The translations under genes and the position numbers were made by a program. This document shows, in pieces, positions 35,724 to 47,440 of a DNA stretch of 64,000 nt (position 1 is the first letter of the stretch; each line of letters opens with the position of its first letter). Origin of the DNA: Rhipidocladum racemiflorum (Eukaryota; Streptophyta; Magnoliopsida; Poales; Poaceae); assembly GCA_036346355.1 (NCBI GenBank), contig CM070577.1, positions 48,494,309 to 48,558,308 on the forward strand. Reading direction: 5' to 3'. Under the pieces are notes generated by a model. It saw only the letters and a list, made by a program, of their open reading frames with translations. It was not told the origin of the DNA and searched no databases.

Positions 35724-36359
35724 ACGGAAAAGGGGCAGGTTACACCGGAGTTTGTAGGAGAGAGAGAGAGAGAGAGAAGGAAGGGGCAGTGCCTCTTGTG
35801 TCTCGAAGTCCGTTTTTGGGTCTCGTCGCCCGACCAGTCCTCGTGTCCTTTATGCCAGGCAGGTAGACCAGTCGAGGGAGTCGGTTCTGGGACTGGTTGA
35901 GGGGAGTGACGCACTGCTTCGCTTGCCCAAGGGTGATGTGGTGAAGCTTGACATTGGTGTCCCCCACCAGAAGACGCGTCCCCTGGTTATGTGTCAGGCG
36001 GATGGGACCGGAGTTTGACTTCGCGCGGCCTTCTGCTGCCTCGGGAAGGAGCCATCTACCCCCATAGGGGGGTGTCGAACATCATGCCCGCAGGGTAGGC
36101 GGCCAACTCCCGGTGCGAGCCCCGATGCCGCGGTCGTGGGTGGAGTCGATCTCCTCCGGGTCAAAGACGTAGATGTCCCGACCCAAAGAGGTCAGGGCCC
36201 GGCGGGCACCCCGATAAGGGAGGTCGGAGCGACCGAGCCCTGGTCGGGAGGCGGGGCTCCCTTGCTGCCCAGCACGGGCCTGTTGGTCAGGGCTGCGCAC
36301 GAAGCGGCCCAACTGCTTACTCGCGTTGCTTGGGGTACCTGTGGTATGAGTATCCGTCA

Positions 36360-36960
36360 GTAGCCCCCGAGCCCCCGAGCGAATCCGAGAGCCGGTCGGG
36401 GGTTTCCCCAGCCGAGACCGACCTGGCGTCAGGTCGGCCGGTCGGGGCATGTTTGGTCGGCACAGCGTGCCGGGGATCGCCTCGGTCGGAGAGCCGGTTA
36501 GGGGGTTTTACCCTAGTCGAGACCGACCTGGCGTCGGGTCGGCCGGTCTGGGCGTGTTCGGTCGGAGAGAGTCGGAGAGCCGGTCGGGGGTTTCCCCAGC
36601 CGAGACCGACCTGACGTTAGGTCGGTCGGTCGGGGCGTGTTCGGTCGGCACAGTGTGCCAGGGACCGCCTCGGTCGGAGAACCGGGTGCGCGCGAGCGCA
36701 CCCAGTGGGTGTAGCCCCCGAGCCCCCGAGCAGGTCGGAGAGCCGGTAGGGGTGTTTTACCCTAGTCGAGAACGACCTGGTGTCGGGTCAGCCGGTTCGG
36801 GAGTGTCCGGTCGGCGTAGCGTGCCGAGGATCGCCTCGGTCGGAGAACCAGGTGCGCGCGAGCACACCCGGTGGGTGTAGCCCCCGAGCGGGTCGGAGAG
36901 CCGGTCGGGGGTTTCCTTCAGTCCGGGCCGACCTGGCGTCGGGCCCTAGACTTCATGCCC
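36360..36960. repeat. GC-rich irregular tandem repeat in the G2 LTR
   Basis: The phrase TCGGAGAGCCGGT, with GACCGACCTGGCGTC(G/A)GG and TAGCCCCCGAGC, recurs about five times at uneven spacing of roughly 85-160 bp. Frames across it are repeat artefacts. Confidence 0.7.
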
Positions 36961-37705
36961 CATCCACAGTTTGCGGGATTTTGGAGGGGATGAGCGAACG
37001 CGCGTTTACCTACGCCGGTGTGAACGCCGTGCTTGTGCGAGCTATTGTCGGGTAATCCGAGTGGGGCCTTGGTGATCCCCCTCGAGGGGGATCATCTCCA
37101 AGCGGACGAAAAACCCGGCATGGGTGTCCGGCCCGCCGCGGGGCGTCCCATAAAAACCTTTCCTTACTCGATCCCGTATCGGACTTCAGGGTCATTCGTC
37201 GACCTGAAGCGCGGCTGGTCGCCACCCATCGATGGGCTCCGCGGGAGAGTGCGAGGCATGGTCTCGGACGCGAGCCAGGGTGATTAGGTCGTTCGTCGAC
37301 CCAACTGGGGGCCCACTGTGGGCTCGCCTTGGCCCGCCCCTCGCTCTGATTCCATGCCGGGGCGGCACTAGGTCCATTAGATTGGACTAGGCCTTCATAA
37401 CCCTCAGCATTGTGCCGGGCCTCGGGCGCGGGCCGGAAAGCGGTTCACCATCTCGAGGCCGGGCGGCCCAATGGGCCGATCATACCTTTTGCGGGGCGCT
37501 TGGCCCATACCGCTAGGCGGAGACCACGGGGCTGCGAAGAGCGCGGCGCGAGGCGGCTGTCCTGTCAGGGTTTTAATGCTCAGTGGGAATTTAAAGCCGT
37601 AGCACGTTACCGGCGGTACTGGAGGTGGTGGTAGACGAGCGGTCGGGAGTTGCACCGGTTCACGCGACGGGGCGCTTGCTTTCGCCTGGCGCCGATTCGG
37701 TCGCT

Positions 37706-37713
37706 TATAAAAG
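37706..37713 (+). promoter_or_regulatory. TATA box of the G2 antisense gene
   Basis: TATAAAAG lies 130 bp before the ATG at 37835 and reads toward it, opposite to the LTR promoter. It suggests that the extra gene has its own promoter. Confidence 0.55.
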
Positions 37714-37834
37714 GAGAGCGGGAGGTGCGAGGCAGGGGGCGCTTGCTCTTGTTTTCTGTGACAGGAGACAAAAAAGAAAGGAAAAAGCTCACAGTTGGAG
37801 AAAAACTCACAACCTTTCCTTTCCCCTCCTCGCG

Positions 37835-39083
37835 ATGTCGTGGCCGACGTGCTCGTTGACGTCCGGCCGCATCCCAGGTTTGGAGAAGAAAGGGTTCCTC
37901 CCCTCGTGGGACGTTTCACGGTGGAGGGTGCCGGCGGGGGCCGCGGTCCTCGCGCCAGGTGACGGTGAGGACGTTGTGCTCGCCTCTTTCTACGAGCGCG
38001 GATTCGGGCTCCCTCTCCATCCGTTTGTTCGTGGATTGCTGCACTTCTACGGGGCGGAGGTGCACCACTTGAACCCGAACGGCGTCCTCCACATCACGAC
38101 CTTCATCACGCTGTGCGAGGGCTTCCTGGGGATCGAACCCCACTGGGGGCTGTGGAGGCATTTCTTCTTGGCGCTGCTGTCGTTGGACGCGGCCGCTCCC
38201 CTCGGCGGTGTTGCCGTTCAACTGCGTGGCAGCCTCAAGGCGGACTATATCAACGTGAAGCTGTCGTCGTCAAACCAGGGATGGCACAACGAGTGGTTCT
38301 ACGTCCGGAACCTGGGTAGTAGCGCCCTGGTCTTCAGCGGCGAACTACCCAAGGCGAGTCCCCAATGGGGTTGGGGACCCGACGCAAAGGACAAGAAGAG
38401 GGTGAAGATGGTCGTCGAGCGGATCAGGGACCTGAAGGCGCGGGGCCTGACCAGCGACGTCGTCGTTCGCGCGTTCATGGAGATGTGTGTTCAGCCCCTC
38501 ATGGATCGGGTGCACGCCATGTTCAGGTACGTCGGGACATCCGATCCCATGAGGATGTCCGAGGCGGAGCTCCCGGCGTCGGAGCTCTTGGCTCGAGTAT
38601 CAGTGGTCGTCGGTGCGGGCGGCATCCCCGCACCATTCTCGGCGCAGAACCCGCCGAATCTGGTAGGTCGGGTGGCAACCCTTTTTTGACTCTTCTCCCT
38701 TAGCCTTCCGGGGCTCATCCGAGCGTACCTTCGTAGGGGCTTGGTGGCATGGTCTCCCGGGCCTACTTGCCGGGGGAGAAAGAAGCGAGGGCCGCAGCGC
38801 GTGCAATCGCCGATCAGCGCGACGCCGCCCGCCGGAAGCGGAGGGATGATAGGAGAAAGCCAGGGCGGCGCAAAAGAGTGAGGAGCGCGCGGCCAGGGCT
38901 GCGCAGGGCGAGGAGGTGTCTGACACATCCTTAAGCGAGGGCAGCTTGGAGGTGACCTCGAGCGAAAGCAGCGAGGGTGTCGGGGGCGGTTCGGGTTGCC
39001 CCAGCGAAGGCACTGCCGGAGTGCTCATCGTCCCCGAGCCCCAGGAGAATGTTCCGGATACGGGCTTCCTCCTGAGGAGATAG
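37835..39083 (+). pseudogene. G2 antisense gene (PF04195-like protein)
   Basis: From ATG at 37835 an open frame of 285 codons reads MSWPTCSLTS, LEKKGFLPSW, FYERGFGLPLHPFVRGLLHF and NPNGVLHITTFITLCEGFLGI, then WYVRNL-like text. This is the fold found in plant 'putative gypsy type transposon' proteins, expressed antisense to pol in Tat elements. A GTAGGT donor near 38661, just before the stop at 38687, suggests an intron. Charged sequence then resumes at about 38760 (RAAARAIADQRDAARRKRR), with a frame change near 38850 and an acidic Ser-rich tail ending at TAG 39081-39083. The role is unknown: no enzymatic motif is visible. Because of the frame change I call it a probable pseudogene, but its first exon is intact. 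Confidence 0.65.
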
Positions 39084-39856
39084 AGACCAGCCACGCCCCC
39101 ACTTGGGGGTCCGGCGAAGAGGTTGCGCGGGTTGCCGCGCATCCGCTCGTCGCGGTTAGTATCCCATTTGTTTCCTTTGCTTGAGCTTCCTCGTGCGGTT
39201 CCCGACTGGTTATCGTGCGCAGAGTCTACTCGAGCGCGGAGGTGGTGCTGAGCCCGACCGCAGCCGCGAGGGGTCTCACGTCCCCACCTCTGGCGGCGGC
39301 GGACACGATGATGGTTGTCTGGAGCGGGGGGCCTGCAGGGACGGTCCCGGCAGCGGGGCCGGGCGAATGGGAGGTGTCGCCACCGCGGGGGAGCCCAATG
39401 TGTGACACTACGGAAGGTCATAACGATATAAAATATGACATTATATATATTTTGGCTTTTCGGTACGACTTTATAGCGCTTTTCCGGGCCGTTTTCGGTC
39501 GTTTGGGCCTTTTCGGGGAAACTTGGGCCTTGGGGGGATCTTTTTGGGCCTGAGGTGGGGGCTTCTTGGCCCATGTGGGGAGGAGGGGGCAGCCACCCTG
39601 CCTTAGGGTGCCCCCAACACCTCCCCATGCGCCCAACCTCCTCCTCCTCCCCCTCCCATAGCCGCCGCCCCCTTGCCCCTTGCCATGCGCCACCATCTCA
39701 CCTTCCCCTTGCACCACCACCTCTCTACCTCCCTTGCTGCCCCTAGGGGAGTTCTCCACCCCAACACCTGGAAGATCCATCCGTCGGGATTGGAGCGAGG
39801 AAGGAGATCGCGCGAACCGGGAGGAGATCTATTGGGTTTTCGTGCGTCGGGCGAAG

Positions 39857-40460
39857 GTATGGCGATGGGAATCCTTGGGGTTGGTCTAGGATCTGTTCTA
39901 AGGGTGATTATCATGTTTTTAGATCAATTGGTGGTGCTGGAATTGAGTAGATTAGATTAGATCTAGAAGTTGCCACGTTCTCTGTTTCGGGCAGCATGTG
40001 CAGTCGACCTAGGGTTCGGGTTTTCGCCAATTTAGAGTCGAAATTTGGTCGTACGGCTGTTGAATAAGTTGTAGGTAATTTCAATATCTTTCCGTGGGTA
40101 TAAAGAACGTCCAATTCCGACCAGCCGTTTGAAAGTTATGGTTGTTTTACCGAGCGTGTTAAAATCTGTGACGTGATTGGAATAGATCACGGTATTTTGT
40201 ACATTAAACAACTTTAGATTCCGAATCAGCTTTTCCATATACTTAGAAAAAGTTAGGAAATTTCCTAACCTATGCGAGGATGTACTCGTTTAATTGACTC
40301 AGAGTCTTAGAACTCAAGTTGTGCCTTTTGGAAGGCTGCTGTCCCAACGGGACATAACCTCTGTTTTTGTGTTTAGCAAGTAGTTTGCGATGTCGGGGTA
40401 GAAGAGGGTTTGCTTACTGTTTTGTGGACATGATTGTGAGTGTGTGGTCCCTATGTGCAG
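39857..40460 (+). other. Putative LTR intron 1 in E1 (604 bp)
   Basis: Donor GGCGAAG|GTATGG and acceptor TATGTGCAG|GTGGTG. In both LTRs of E2 the text reads GGCAAAG directly joined to GTGGTATGACC. The block is therefore absent exactly from the GT to the AG. E3 and S1 retain it with the same flanks and different lengths. See the finding. Confidence 0.7.
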
Positions 40461-40844
40461 GTGGTGTGACCCCGGGAGTGCCTTCTACTTCTCGCCAATC
40501 CGTCGCCGTGGTTGAGGCAAGTGTATTGGAATGGGTAGCGGGTTATCGTTTGCTTGATCGGTTGTGATTGAAATTTAATATATGATATGTTCACATGCCA
40601 TGCTTTAATGATTGCCAATGATATGATGAATATTCTTACTATGCTATGAAGCCATGTGTTAATGTACAAGTGATTTACGATGTTGGCATGTTTGCATACA
40701 TGGCATGATACATGGCCCAGGCGGTGAGAAAGTCATAACTAGTCCGGGGAAGGTCGGTGAGAAAGTTATGACTATTCCGGAGAGCCAATGAGTAAGTCCT
40801 ACATCGTGATTCCATCCACCGCGGTGTGGGGAAGCGAGGAGTAG

Positions 40845-40883
40845 GCACCCTCCATCTTCGGGATGGAAGGGGGGAGAGGGTGC
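40845..40883 (+). other. GCACCC hairpin in E1 LTR
   Basis: GCACCCTCCATC can pair with GATGGA (after a TTCGG loop) and then with GGGTGC, leaving a purine bulge on the 3' side. Equivalents are at 28477-28515 and 34891-34929 (- strand), 45945-45984, 48348-48386 and 56246-56283. Confidence 0.6.
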
Positions 40884-41096
40884 ACAACGACGGGTGTGTA
40901 CTCAACCATACCGGTATGAGTTTCCAGGAGATATGTGCATCGCATTGCATTGCATTATATGAGGTTGTTATATGATGATGATATATGATGATGTCAATGA
41001 TATGCTTACGCTATGAATATGAGATGTGTATGATGTTGTATGTGAAAAGTGGTGATGAAGGTATTAGAATATATATTCTTGTTCCATTGCAATATA

Positions 41097-41122
41097 CTTG
41101 CTGAGTGATGAACACCCGCTTG
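41097..41122 (+). other. CTTGC stem-loop in E1 (degenerate)
   Basis: CTTGCTGAGTGATGAACACCCGCTTG: the flanks are kept, but the 3' arm has lost the ACTCA found in E2 and S1. Confidence 0.5.
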
Positions 41123-41564
41123 TGTTTATGTTGTTTTTCTTAGGTACCATGAAACCGGCATGCGGGAAAAAGGGCATTAGCTACACATCTACACGTAGCT
41201 TCACATTATTATACAGTTTAATCAGTGGGAGCCATGATAATAATGATTAGTGCCATGAATCTTGGTGTATGGGCTTGAGTTCATCGTTTGGTTGGTTATA
41301 TTTGTTGGAATGGTTGAATTCCTTATTTTAGACATAAGTGATGCTTTACTCGTTGTTATTGCTGTTTTAGATGTCTTATGCTATGATATAACTTGCCTTG
41401 TTATTACTCTTGTTCCAATTCATGTTAAAACAAAGGAGACGCTGCCGAAATTTTGGTTTTTAGAATTTAATCCTTTGCTGTAATTTATTTTAGTTTATGG
41501 TAGTTAGATGTCGTTTAGACTATGTTTGGTATCATTCGGGCAAATTAAATGCCGGGGTGTTACA

Positions 41565-44134
41565 GTTGGTATCAGAGCGGGCTGTAGGTCCTTGGAATGT
41601 GTATTTTTAGTGTCATGCTATAGGGTACAACTAAAATGTGATGTGGAATAACTTAGAAACATGGCTTAGGTGTTAACAAAAATTTTGTCATAGGATAGCA
41701 ACATTAAAACTTGCAAAACTGGTATAACTAATCTAAAATTTGACACGCATGGATGCACAGTAGGAAAAGGGTATGGGTATCGTTTCTTTACGCCTAAATG
41801 TTGTATTTAAGCTTTGATGTTGAATCCTTCATTTGATAATGCATGTTGCTATGTTTATGAGATAAATGATTGAATTGTTCTTGTTACTTGTGATATAGTG
41901 GGGTTGTGATGCCGAAGGGTTTCGGTCACCTCTTTTTGTTCATAGTAAGGGTGAGGTTTGACGGTGTGGCCGGTTAACGCCATCACCGAAGAACTATTAA
42001 CCCCTGTAAGAGAAGAGTGCTTACCCTTTCTGTGGTAGATCGGGTAGTTGACTGGAGTCAAATAGAAGAGTTTGGTGGTGGATTCCTTCGTATGTTCTTT
42101 ACCGTTCTGACGGTCGGATTTGGTTGTTTTTCTTGACTTTAGTTGATTGAAATCAAAAGAAAAGTGTTTGGAATTGGATTTTCGCGGATTGTTCCGTATG
42201 CGGTGTGTGGTTTTGTCTTCCTTGGTTGAAGACGAAGAAGAAGAGTCTAGTGTTGTCTTTCTCCAAGGTCAAAAGAGTTATTGCGGCGTTATGACAGACC
42301 TGGTTGTCAGGGCTGAAGTTCTGTGGCTTTGTAGGAGTAAGTGGTGTGTGATTTCGTCATTTTACTGGTTTGAGAAATCATCTTTGAAAAAAAACCTTCT
42401 TGTTTCATGAAAGGTTGGGGTTTGGTGTTATGATTTTATTTGAAAATGTTTACTTGATCGCTTGGTTCCCTTTCGAGAAAATTGTCTTTCAACCATTTTC
42501 CTCTATGGGAGTCTTTGAGATTGAAAAGTGTTTTGGAGAATTCCTTTTGCATGACCAAGTTTGGGTTTGTCTAATTGCAATTTTGAGAGTCAAGTTTCCT
42601 TATGAATTTGGGTTGAGTTTTAAAACTAAAATGCTGCAAACAAAGTAAGTAGTCTTTTGACTGAAATCGTTTGTCCCTAGTAAGAATTGTTGTTTAGCAT
42701 GTTATGTAGCATGTACCAATGTGGTTTATGGAAATGATTTGTTCTTAAGTTAATTGGTGAGTTGAATTAGTTAAATGTAATATTTGTGTTTAGCTTAAGA
42801 TTAAATGAACTTCTAGTGTTGTAGATTACTCTTAGCGAGAATGATTGAATGTGTTAATGTACATGCTTAGAATCTGTTGCCTTGCTTTAAAAGTGCTTAT
42901 GATCCTCGTTAATGTTAAAAGTTTAAACCCTGATGCATAGTTAAAACATTAAGATGATGTAGACTACTGTTACTGTTAAAGAAACTTTGCTGGTTGTTTA
43001 AAGATGTTCTAATCTAATGGATTAATAGAAAAATTTAATCGTGTTGACTAGTGACTTTAATTTGGAAGTTGATTAGAGGTGCTATTTACGTTGTTGCAAA
43101 CTACTAGTATATTTGGAAGTATGTAGTTGTGTCTCTACAATGCTAGTATTGATATCAATTGAGAAGATATAAGACTTATTGTTAATGATGTTGTTAAGCA
43201 CATTGTGCTGATCTAACTTATTAAATCTAATTTAATAGTTGGAGTATGTTGTGTAGTGACAATTTTGTTGCAACCTATGTGTAAGGTAGCTAAAAGCAAT
43301 GTTGTTGATTGATGATTATGCAAAAAATTGATATTGATGCCTTGGTAGTGTTGTTAATTGTTGGAAACCATTGATCCAATAGAAGAAAAGTGTAAAACTG
43401 TGGTATTATGTCGAGTACATGTTGTGATGGGATGAACAATGGATAATAATCATGATACAAGATTTTAACCTTAATGAATGGATATCTTAGAATCCTAATT
43501 ACGAATTCTATCTTGTAGAGATATTACTTATTTGTTGAAGTCGTTGTTTAACTGAATAAGTTTCGATTGTCGAGACGTGGACATATAGGTGGTATGAAAT
43601 TTTATAGGTTGATCATGCTGAAAGATTTGTTGAAGTACTATGTTCCAAATTTAGAATAAGAAGTATTATGATTTGGTGATCCGTGGGGATCATGTCAATA
43701 TAGTTTTGGTTGGGTGCCTTTTTGATAAGCATCATAAACCTTAATTAGAAGTGTTAGGAATGGTAACTAGAGAAAGAAATTGTTATGTAAATCTTGTTAA
43801 ATCCGGTTGGACTCTCTTGATGAGTAAATAGTGATTATTGAATGCTTAAATGGTAAGTGTAGTGGAATACAAGTTTTGGTGGGATTCATGCTGAGCTGGT
43901 GTTTAAAACCTTTTGAACTGGTGTGGTTGTTCACTTGTTTGCCATTTTGGTTGAATGCCTTCGGTCAAGGTATTCCTTGTGTTGTGTTTCAGAGTTTCCC
44001 TAAAACTCGTAGAATTTGGTGCAAATATTTGGTTTTGGGCTAATTTGTTTAGTGGGTGCTATGAGTATGGATTTACACCCAAAGATTTCGAGTGGATCGC
44101 GCTCCTTCGCGTTCACCCTGACTTATCTTTGGAA
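41565..44134 (+). other. E1 internal region, part 1
   Basis: Non-coding and matched by E2 49049-51716 and E3. A short sense reading with LVEDEEEESSV (42220-42255) and HDQVWVCLIA (42552-42581) recurs in E2 and partly in E3. No known domain. Ends at the S1 target site. Confidence 0.7.
41567..41582 (+). other. E1 primer binding site (tRNA-iMet type)
   Basis: TGGTATCAGAGCGGGC two bases after the LTR. Confidence 0.88.
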
Positions 44135-44777
44135 CAAACTGTGACACCTCGGAGTGTCGCAACCTTATACAATGTGAAGGTTGAGGACAAAAACTCTATG
44201 GAATGTGGAATTTAGGTTAAAACCTTTCGGCTTGAGGTTTACTCGCGTTTTTGGACCGGTTGAAGTGTTATGTAAGCCACAGTGTCGTATCCTTAATTAT
44301 TGAGCATGATGAGGCTATAAACATTATGAGATGTGGAAATAAGGTTAAAACCATAGGAATTGGAGGTTAATAACGTTTCGGGCCGTTTAAGTAGTTTGAG
44401 GATTTTGGGCCTTCAGAGTTTGGGCCCAAGGGAAGAAGCAGTGGGCTTTTGTGGAGAGAGATTGGCCCATGGAGGGAGAACAGTGGGTAAAGGGGCTAGG
44501 GGCGCCTCCTCCCTGCCTAGCCGCCTCCCCACACGCCTCCACCTCCCCTTGCGCCTCCACCCAATTCCTCCTCCCTCTAGTCCTCCTCCTCCACCTCCAC
44601 CTCAAGCAGCGCCACCCCCTCCTCCTTGCGCCCCAAGGATGCCCCTCACTGCGGCGCGTCGTGCTGCCCTGCGCTGTTTGGAAGAACCATGACGAGGGAT
44701 CCAGAAGGATTTGGCGCGTGGGAGCGAGATCGGTGTCCGAGGGACATTCTTAAGTGTTAAATCGTTAAATGGACTAG

Positions 44778-45566
44778 GTATATCCATGGGGAAACCTTGA
44801 GGAAGGTCTAGGTGCTGTTCTCGTGGTAGATTTGGAGTTTTTAGATCAAGAGGACGTGCTGCCATGGAGTAGATCTGAAAAGAACTAGAGTTAAGTATTG
44901 TACTCAGTTTCGAGCAGATTTGGAGTCCGTGTTAGGGCATGCGTTTTCGCAATTTTAGATTCGGAATTTGGCCAAACCTCCTGTTGAAGAAGTTGTAGAG
45001 TACCGTCAAGACCTATTTTGTGTATTTTTTGAGAATTTTTGGAATTCACGGTCTGAAAGTTATGGCCGTTTTGGTGGGCGCTGTCCAATCTGTGTCGAGT
45101 TAGGACAGATCTGTGTTCCACGTTAGATTAAACTAATTTAGGTTTCGAATCTGACCGTCACGGACTTCTAGGAAGTTGTAGATAATTTAATTATCTTTCC
45201 GTGTAATGCGTAAAAACACGTTAAATTCGATCAGCCGTTTGAAAGTTATGGCTGTTTTACCGAGCGCCTAAAAATCTGTAACGTAATTGGAACAGATCTC
45301 GGTAATCTGTAGATTAAACAACTTTAGAGGCCGAATCAGACTTTCCTTATACCTAGAAAGTTGGGGAGAATTTCTAGGCTGCAGCGAGGTTGTACTCGTT
45401 TAATTGATTCGGAGTCCCAGAACTCAAGTTATGCCTTCATAAGGCTGCTGTCCCGACGGGACAGAACCTCTGTTTTTAGGTTTGAGAGTAGTTGGTAATG
45501 TCGGGTTAGATGGGGGCTTAGCGTACTGTTGGGGCATAAATGTGAGTGTGTGATACCTATGTGCAG
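44778..45566 (+). other. Putative LTR intron 1 in S1 (789 bp)
   Basis: Donor GGACTAG|GTATATCC and acceptor TATGTGCAG|GTGGTG align with the E1 and E3 blocks. Confidence 0.55.
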
Positions 45567-46154
45567 GTGGTGTGACCCGGGAGTGCCCTCTTCTTCCCGC
45601 CAATCCGTCGCCGTGGTTGAGGCAAGTGTGTTGTGATGGATAGCGAGTTGTAGGTTGCATGTTGAGATTAGATGGAATTGTTTACATGCTATATGTCCAC
45701 TTGCCATGTGTTAATGATTGATATGATATGATGAGCATGTTTAACATATTATGATGCCATGTGTGTAATATGTGAATTAAATATGATAATTGGCATGGTT
45801 GCATGCATGTCATGAGATAGAGGCGAGGCGGTGAGAAAGTCTTAACTAGTCAGGCAAGGTCGGTGAGAAAGTTATGACTAATCCGGAGCATACATTGAGT
45901 AAGTCCTATGTCGTGATTCCATCCGCGTGGTGTTTGGGCAGTAGGCACCCTCCATCTTCGGGATGGGCGGGAGGAAAGGAGTGCACACTGGCCAGTGTGT
46001 ACTTCCCATACCGGTATGAGGTTCCAGAGGTCAGGAGCATTGCATTACTGCATACAAATTGATGATGATACTGATAAGTAATTATGACGGAGATGATGTA
46101 CAGGATGGAAGATGTTAGTGCCAGGTGGGTCTGCTGGTTGTCCAGTGCAGTATG

Positions 46155-46180
46155 CTTGCTGAGTTTCGAACTCACCCTTG
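46155..46180 (+). other. CTTGC stem-loop in S1
   Basis: CTTGC, then TGAGTT-TCG-AACTCA (perfect 6-bp stem), then CCCTTG. A T-rich tract and TTTTAG|GTACC follow. Confidence 0.65.
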
Positions 46181-46631
46181 TGTTTTCTTGTTGTTTTAGG
46201 TACCATGAGAGCGGCATGCGGGGAAAGGAATAGTCACACGCTCACCGTTGCTTCACCTTAATGTTTCCCCAAGTCAATTCATTTAGTTTGATAATAAATT
46301 GCGTGTGATGGTCTTTTGAATTAAGTCTTAGCTTGGTTCATGAGAGTTCTATTGTTTGTTGGACACTTGGAACCTTAAGAGCTTAATGTTAGTCTTTTAA
46401 TGTCGTTAAGACTTTATTTATTGCTGTTTTAGATGTTTCTCTTATTGCCATATAATGCTATCTTGTTGCTGTTCCTTAAATTCATGATAAAACAAAGGAG
46501 GTGCTGCCGAAATTTCGGTTTTTAGTCTATGCGCCTTTGCTGGAATTTTATGTTAAATGTGGTATTTAGATGTTGTTTAGCTTATGTTTGGTAACATTCA
46601 GGCATATTAAATGCCGGGGTGTTACACAAAC

Positions 46632-47435
46632 TTTAAAGGGAGCAGATGGACATAGTGGGTTGTGTTGGAAACTCTTGAGATTTAATTTGTAACTCTTTTT
46701 GACTGGAGTTGGATTTATTTGCATAAGGTGTGTGATGTTTGCGAGTGCTTCAAAAAGGTGGATTTTATGAATGTTTTATAAAGTGATTTTGTTAGTGAGG
46801 CATTCCCTTTTGGAAATGAGTTTCCCCCTCCTTGAGAAAATTTGTGACGGTTGTGGGAGCAGATGCTCGACTTGAAATTTTGATGTTATCTTCCAAAATG
46901 TTGAATTTGGATGAAATGCAATGTTTTGCAAGTTCAGTTTTCAATTGATGTGGGTTCTTTTACGACGTGGTGTTTTGCGGTTATCGGTGTTGTCGTCATA
47001 GTTATAAGTTTTAGCGCAACCGTCAATGTTATGTGTGTTTCAAACATGTGATACTGAGGAAGTAGTCGATTGGTGAATGATTATTCGATATTGTTGTTAC
47101 ATGAAGAATGAATGGTGAAATGGAAGCATGACATTGTTTATAGATGTTTAATGATGAAAGAGTCGATGAGCCAGGTCGGTGAGAAAGTCAAATATGGATA
47201 TATGACTAATCCGGAGTGCTCTTGAAAAGTGTGCATGCATGACATAAATTGAGATTTCTAGTTCTTTCCGGTATGAAAAGAAACAGTGAAGAATTTCTGG
47301 TATGTTGGTTGTGGTGTAGGAGATTTGTGTTTCCTTTGCGTCTTGACTTAGGAAATTAAAATGAATACTCTTTGGTTGTTGTCGAATTTTTTTTCCAAAG
47401 TGGCTTTTAGCGCTTGGGGGTTCGAGTTGTTGTGT
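46632..47435 (+). other. E1 internal region, part 2
   Basis: Non-coding; colinear with E2 51717-52530. Contains a GGTCGGTGAGAAAGT motif at about 47177-47225. Ends at the E2 target site. Confidence 0.7.
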
Positions 47436-47440
47436 GTGGA

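Larger units (their letters stand above)
35440..37303 (-). repeat. G2 3' LTR (upper limit approximate)
   Basis: The outer end TGTCGGTGTTTTGTACACCG contains an inverted CGGTGT..ACACCG. The upper limit is placed where - strand text GTGGGCCCCCAGTT resembles the purine tract before the G1 LTR, followed by TGGGTCGAC. Includes (AG)n at 35757-35778. Confidence 0.5.
35440..39400 (-). mobile_element. G2: Tat-type Gypsy element, 3' end only
   Basis: The - strand LTR (about 35440-37303) has a TATA box reading on the - strand at 35716-35723 and ends ACACCGACA on that strand. On the + strand lies a PF04195-like gene that also occurs, in antisense to pol, in G1. Placing LTR, antisense gene and (missing) pol in that order gives a - strand element. 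No pol sequence is reached because E1 cuts in at 39401. The 5 bp before 35440 (CGAGG) would be the target duplication; its partner is not in the window. Confidence 0.65.
40724..41143 (+). other. Putative LTR intron 2 in E1 (hypothesis)
   Basis: Two donor-like TCG/GCG|GTGAGAAAGT sites (40724 and 40757) and an acceptor-like TTTTTCTTAG|GTACC (ending 41143) bound the stretch that holds the GCACCC hairpin and the CTTGC stem-loop. All E copies keep the sequence, so unlike intron 1 there is no spliced copy in the window to prove it. Confidence 0.35.
39401..41564 (+). repeat. E1 5' LTR (2164 bp)
   Basis: Begins TGTGACACTACGG and ends GGGGTGTTACA. AT-rich TATA-like text (ATATAAAATATG) lies within 40 bp of the left edge. 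It is followed by GGGCC-rich text, a C-rich tract, an intron-like block (39857-40460), a pair of GGTGAGAAAGT motifs (40723, 40756), the GCACCC hairpin (40845-40883), the CTTGC stem-loop (41097-41122) and TTCTTAG/GTACCATGA at 41137-41151. Confidence 0.88.
44140..46626 (+). mobile_element. S1: solo LTR of the E family, TSD CAAAC
   Basis: A 2487-bp LTR, TGTGACACCTCGG...GGGGTGTTACA, flanked by CAAAC at 44135-44139 and 46627-46631. E1 interior sequence is continuous across it (compare E2 near 51715). It keeps the intron-like block (44778-45566), the GCACCC hairpin (45945-45984) and a well-paired CTTGC stem-loop (46155-46180). Confidence 0.92.

Noticed and set aside
36330..36880. Several overlapping + strand frames of 90-140 residues rich in Gly, Arg and Ser
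   Set aside because: They repeat the tandem units of the G2 LTR and change register with it; no domain is recognisable.
37290..37330. G2 as a + strand element with a 5' LTR ending near 37301 and a primer site behind it
   Set aside because: The text GGGGGCCCACTGTGGG slightly resembles a Gypsy primer region, but the LTR's TATA box reads on the - strand and the PF04195-like gene is antisense to pol in G1, which fits a - strand element better. Not fully excluded.
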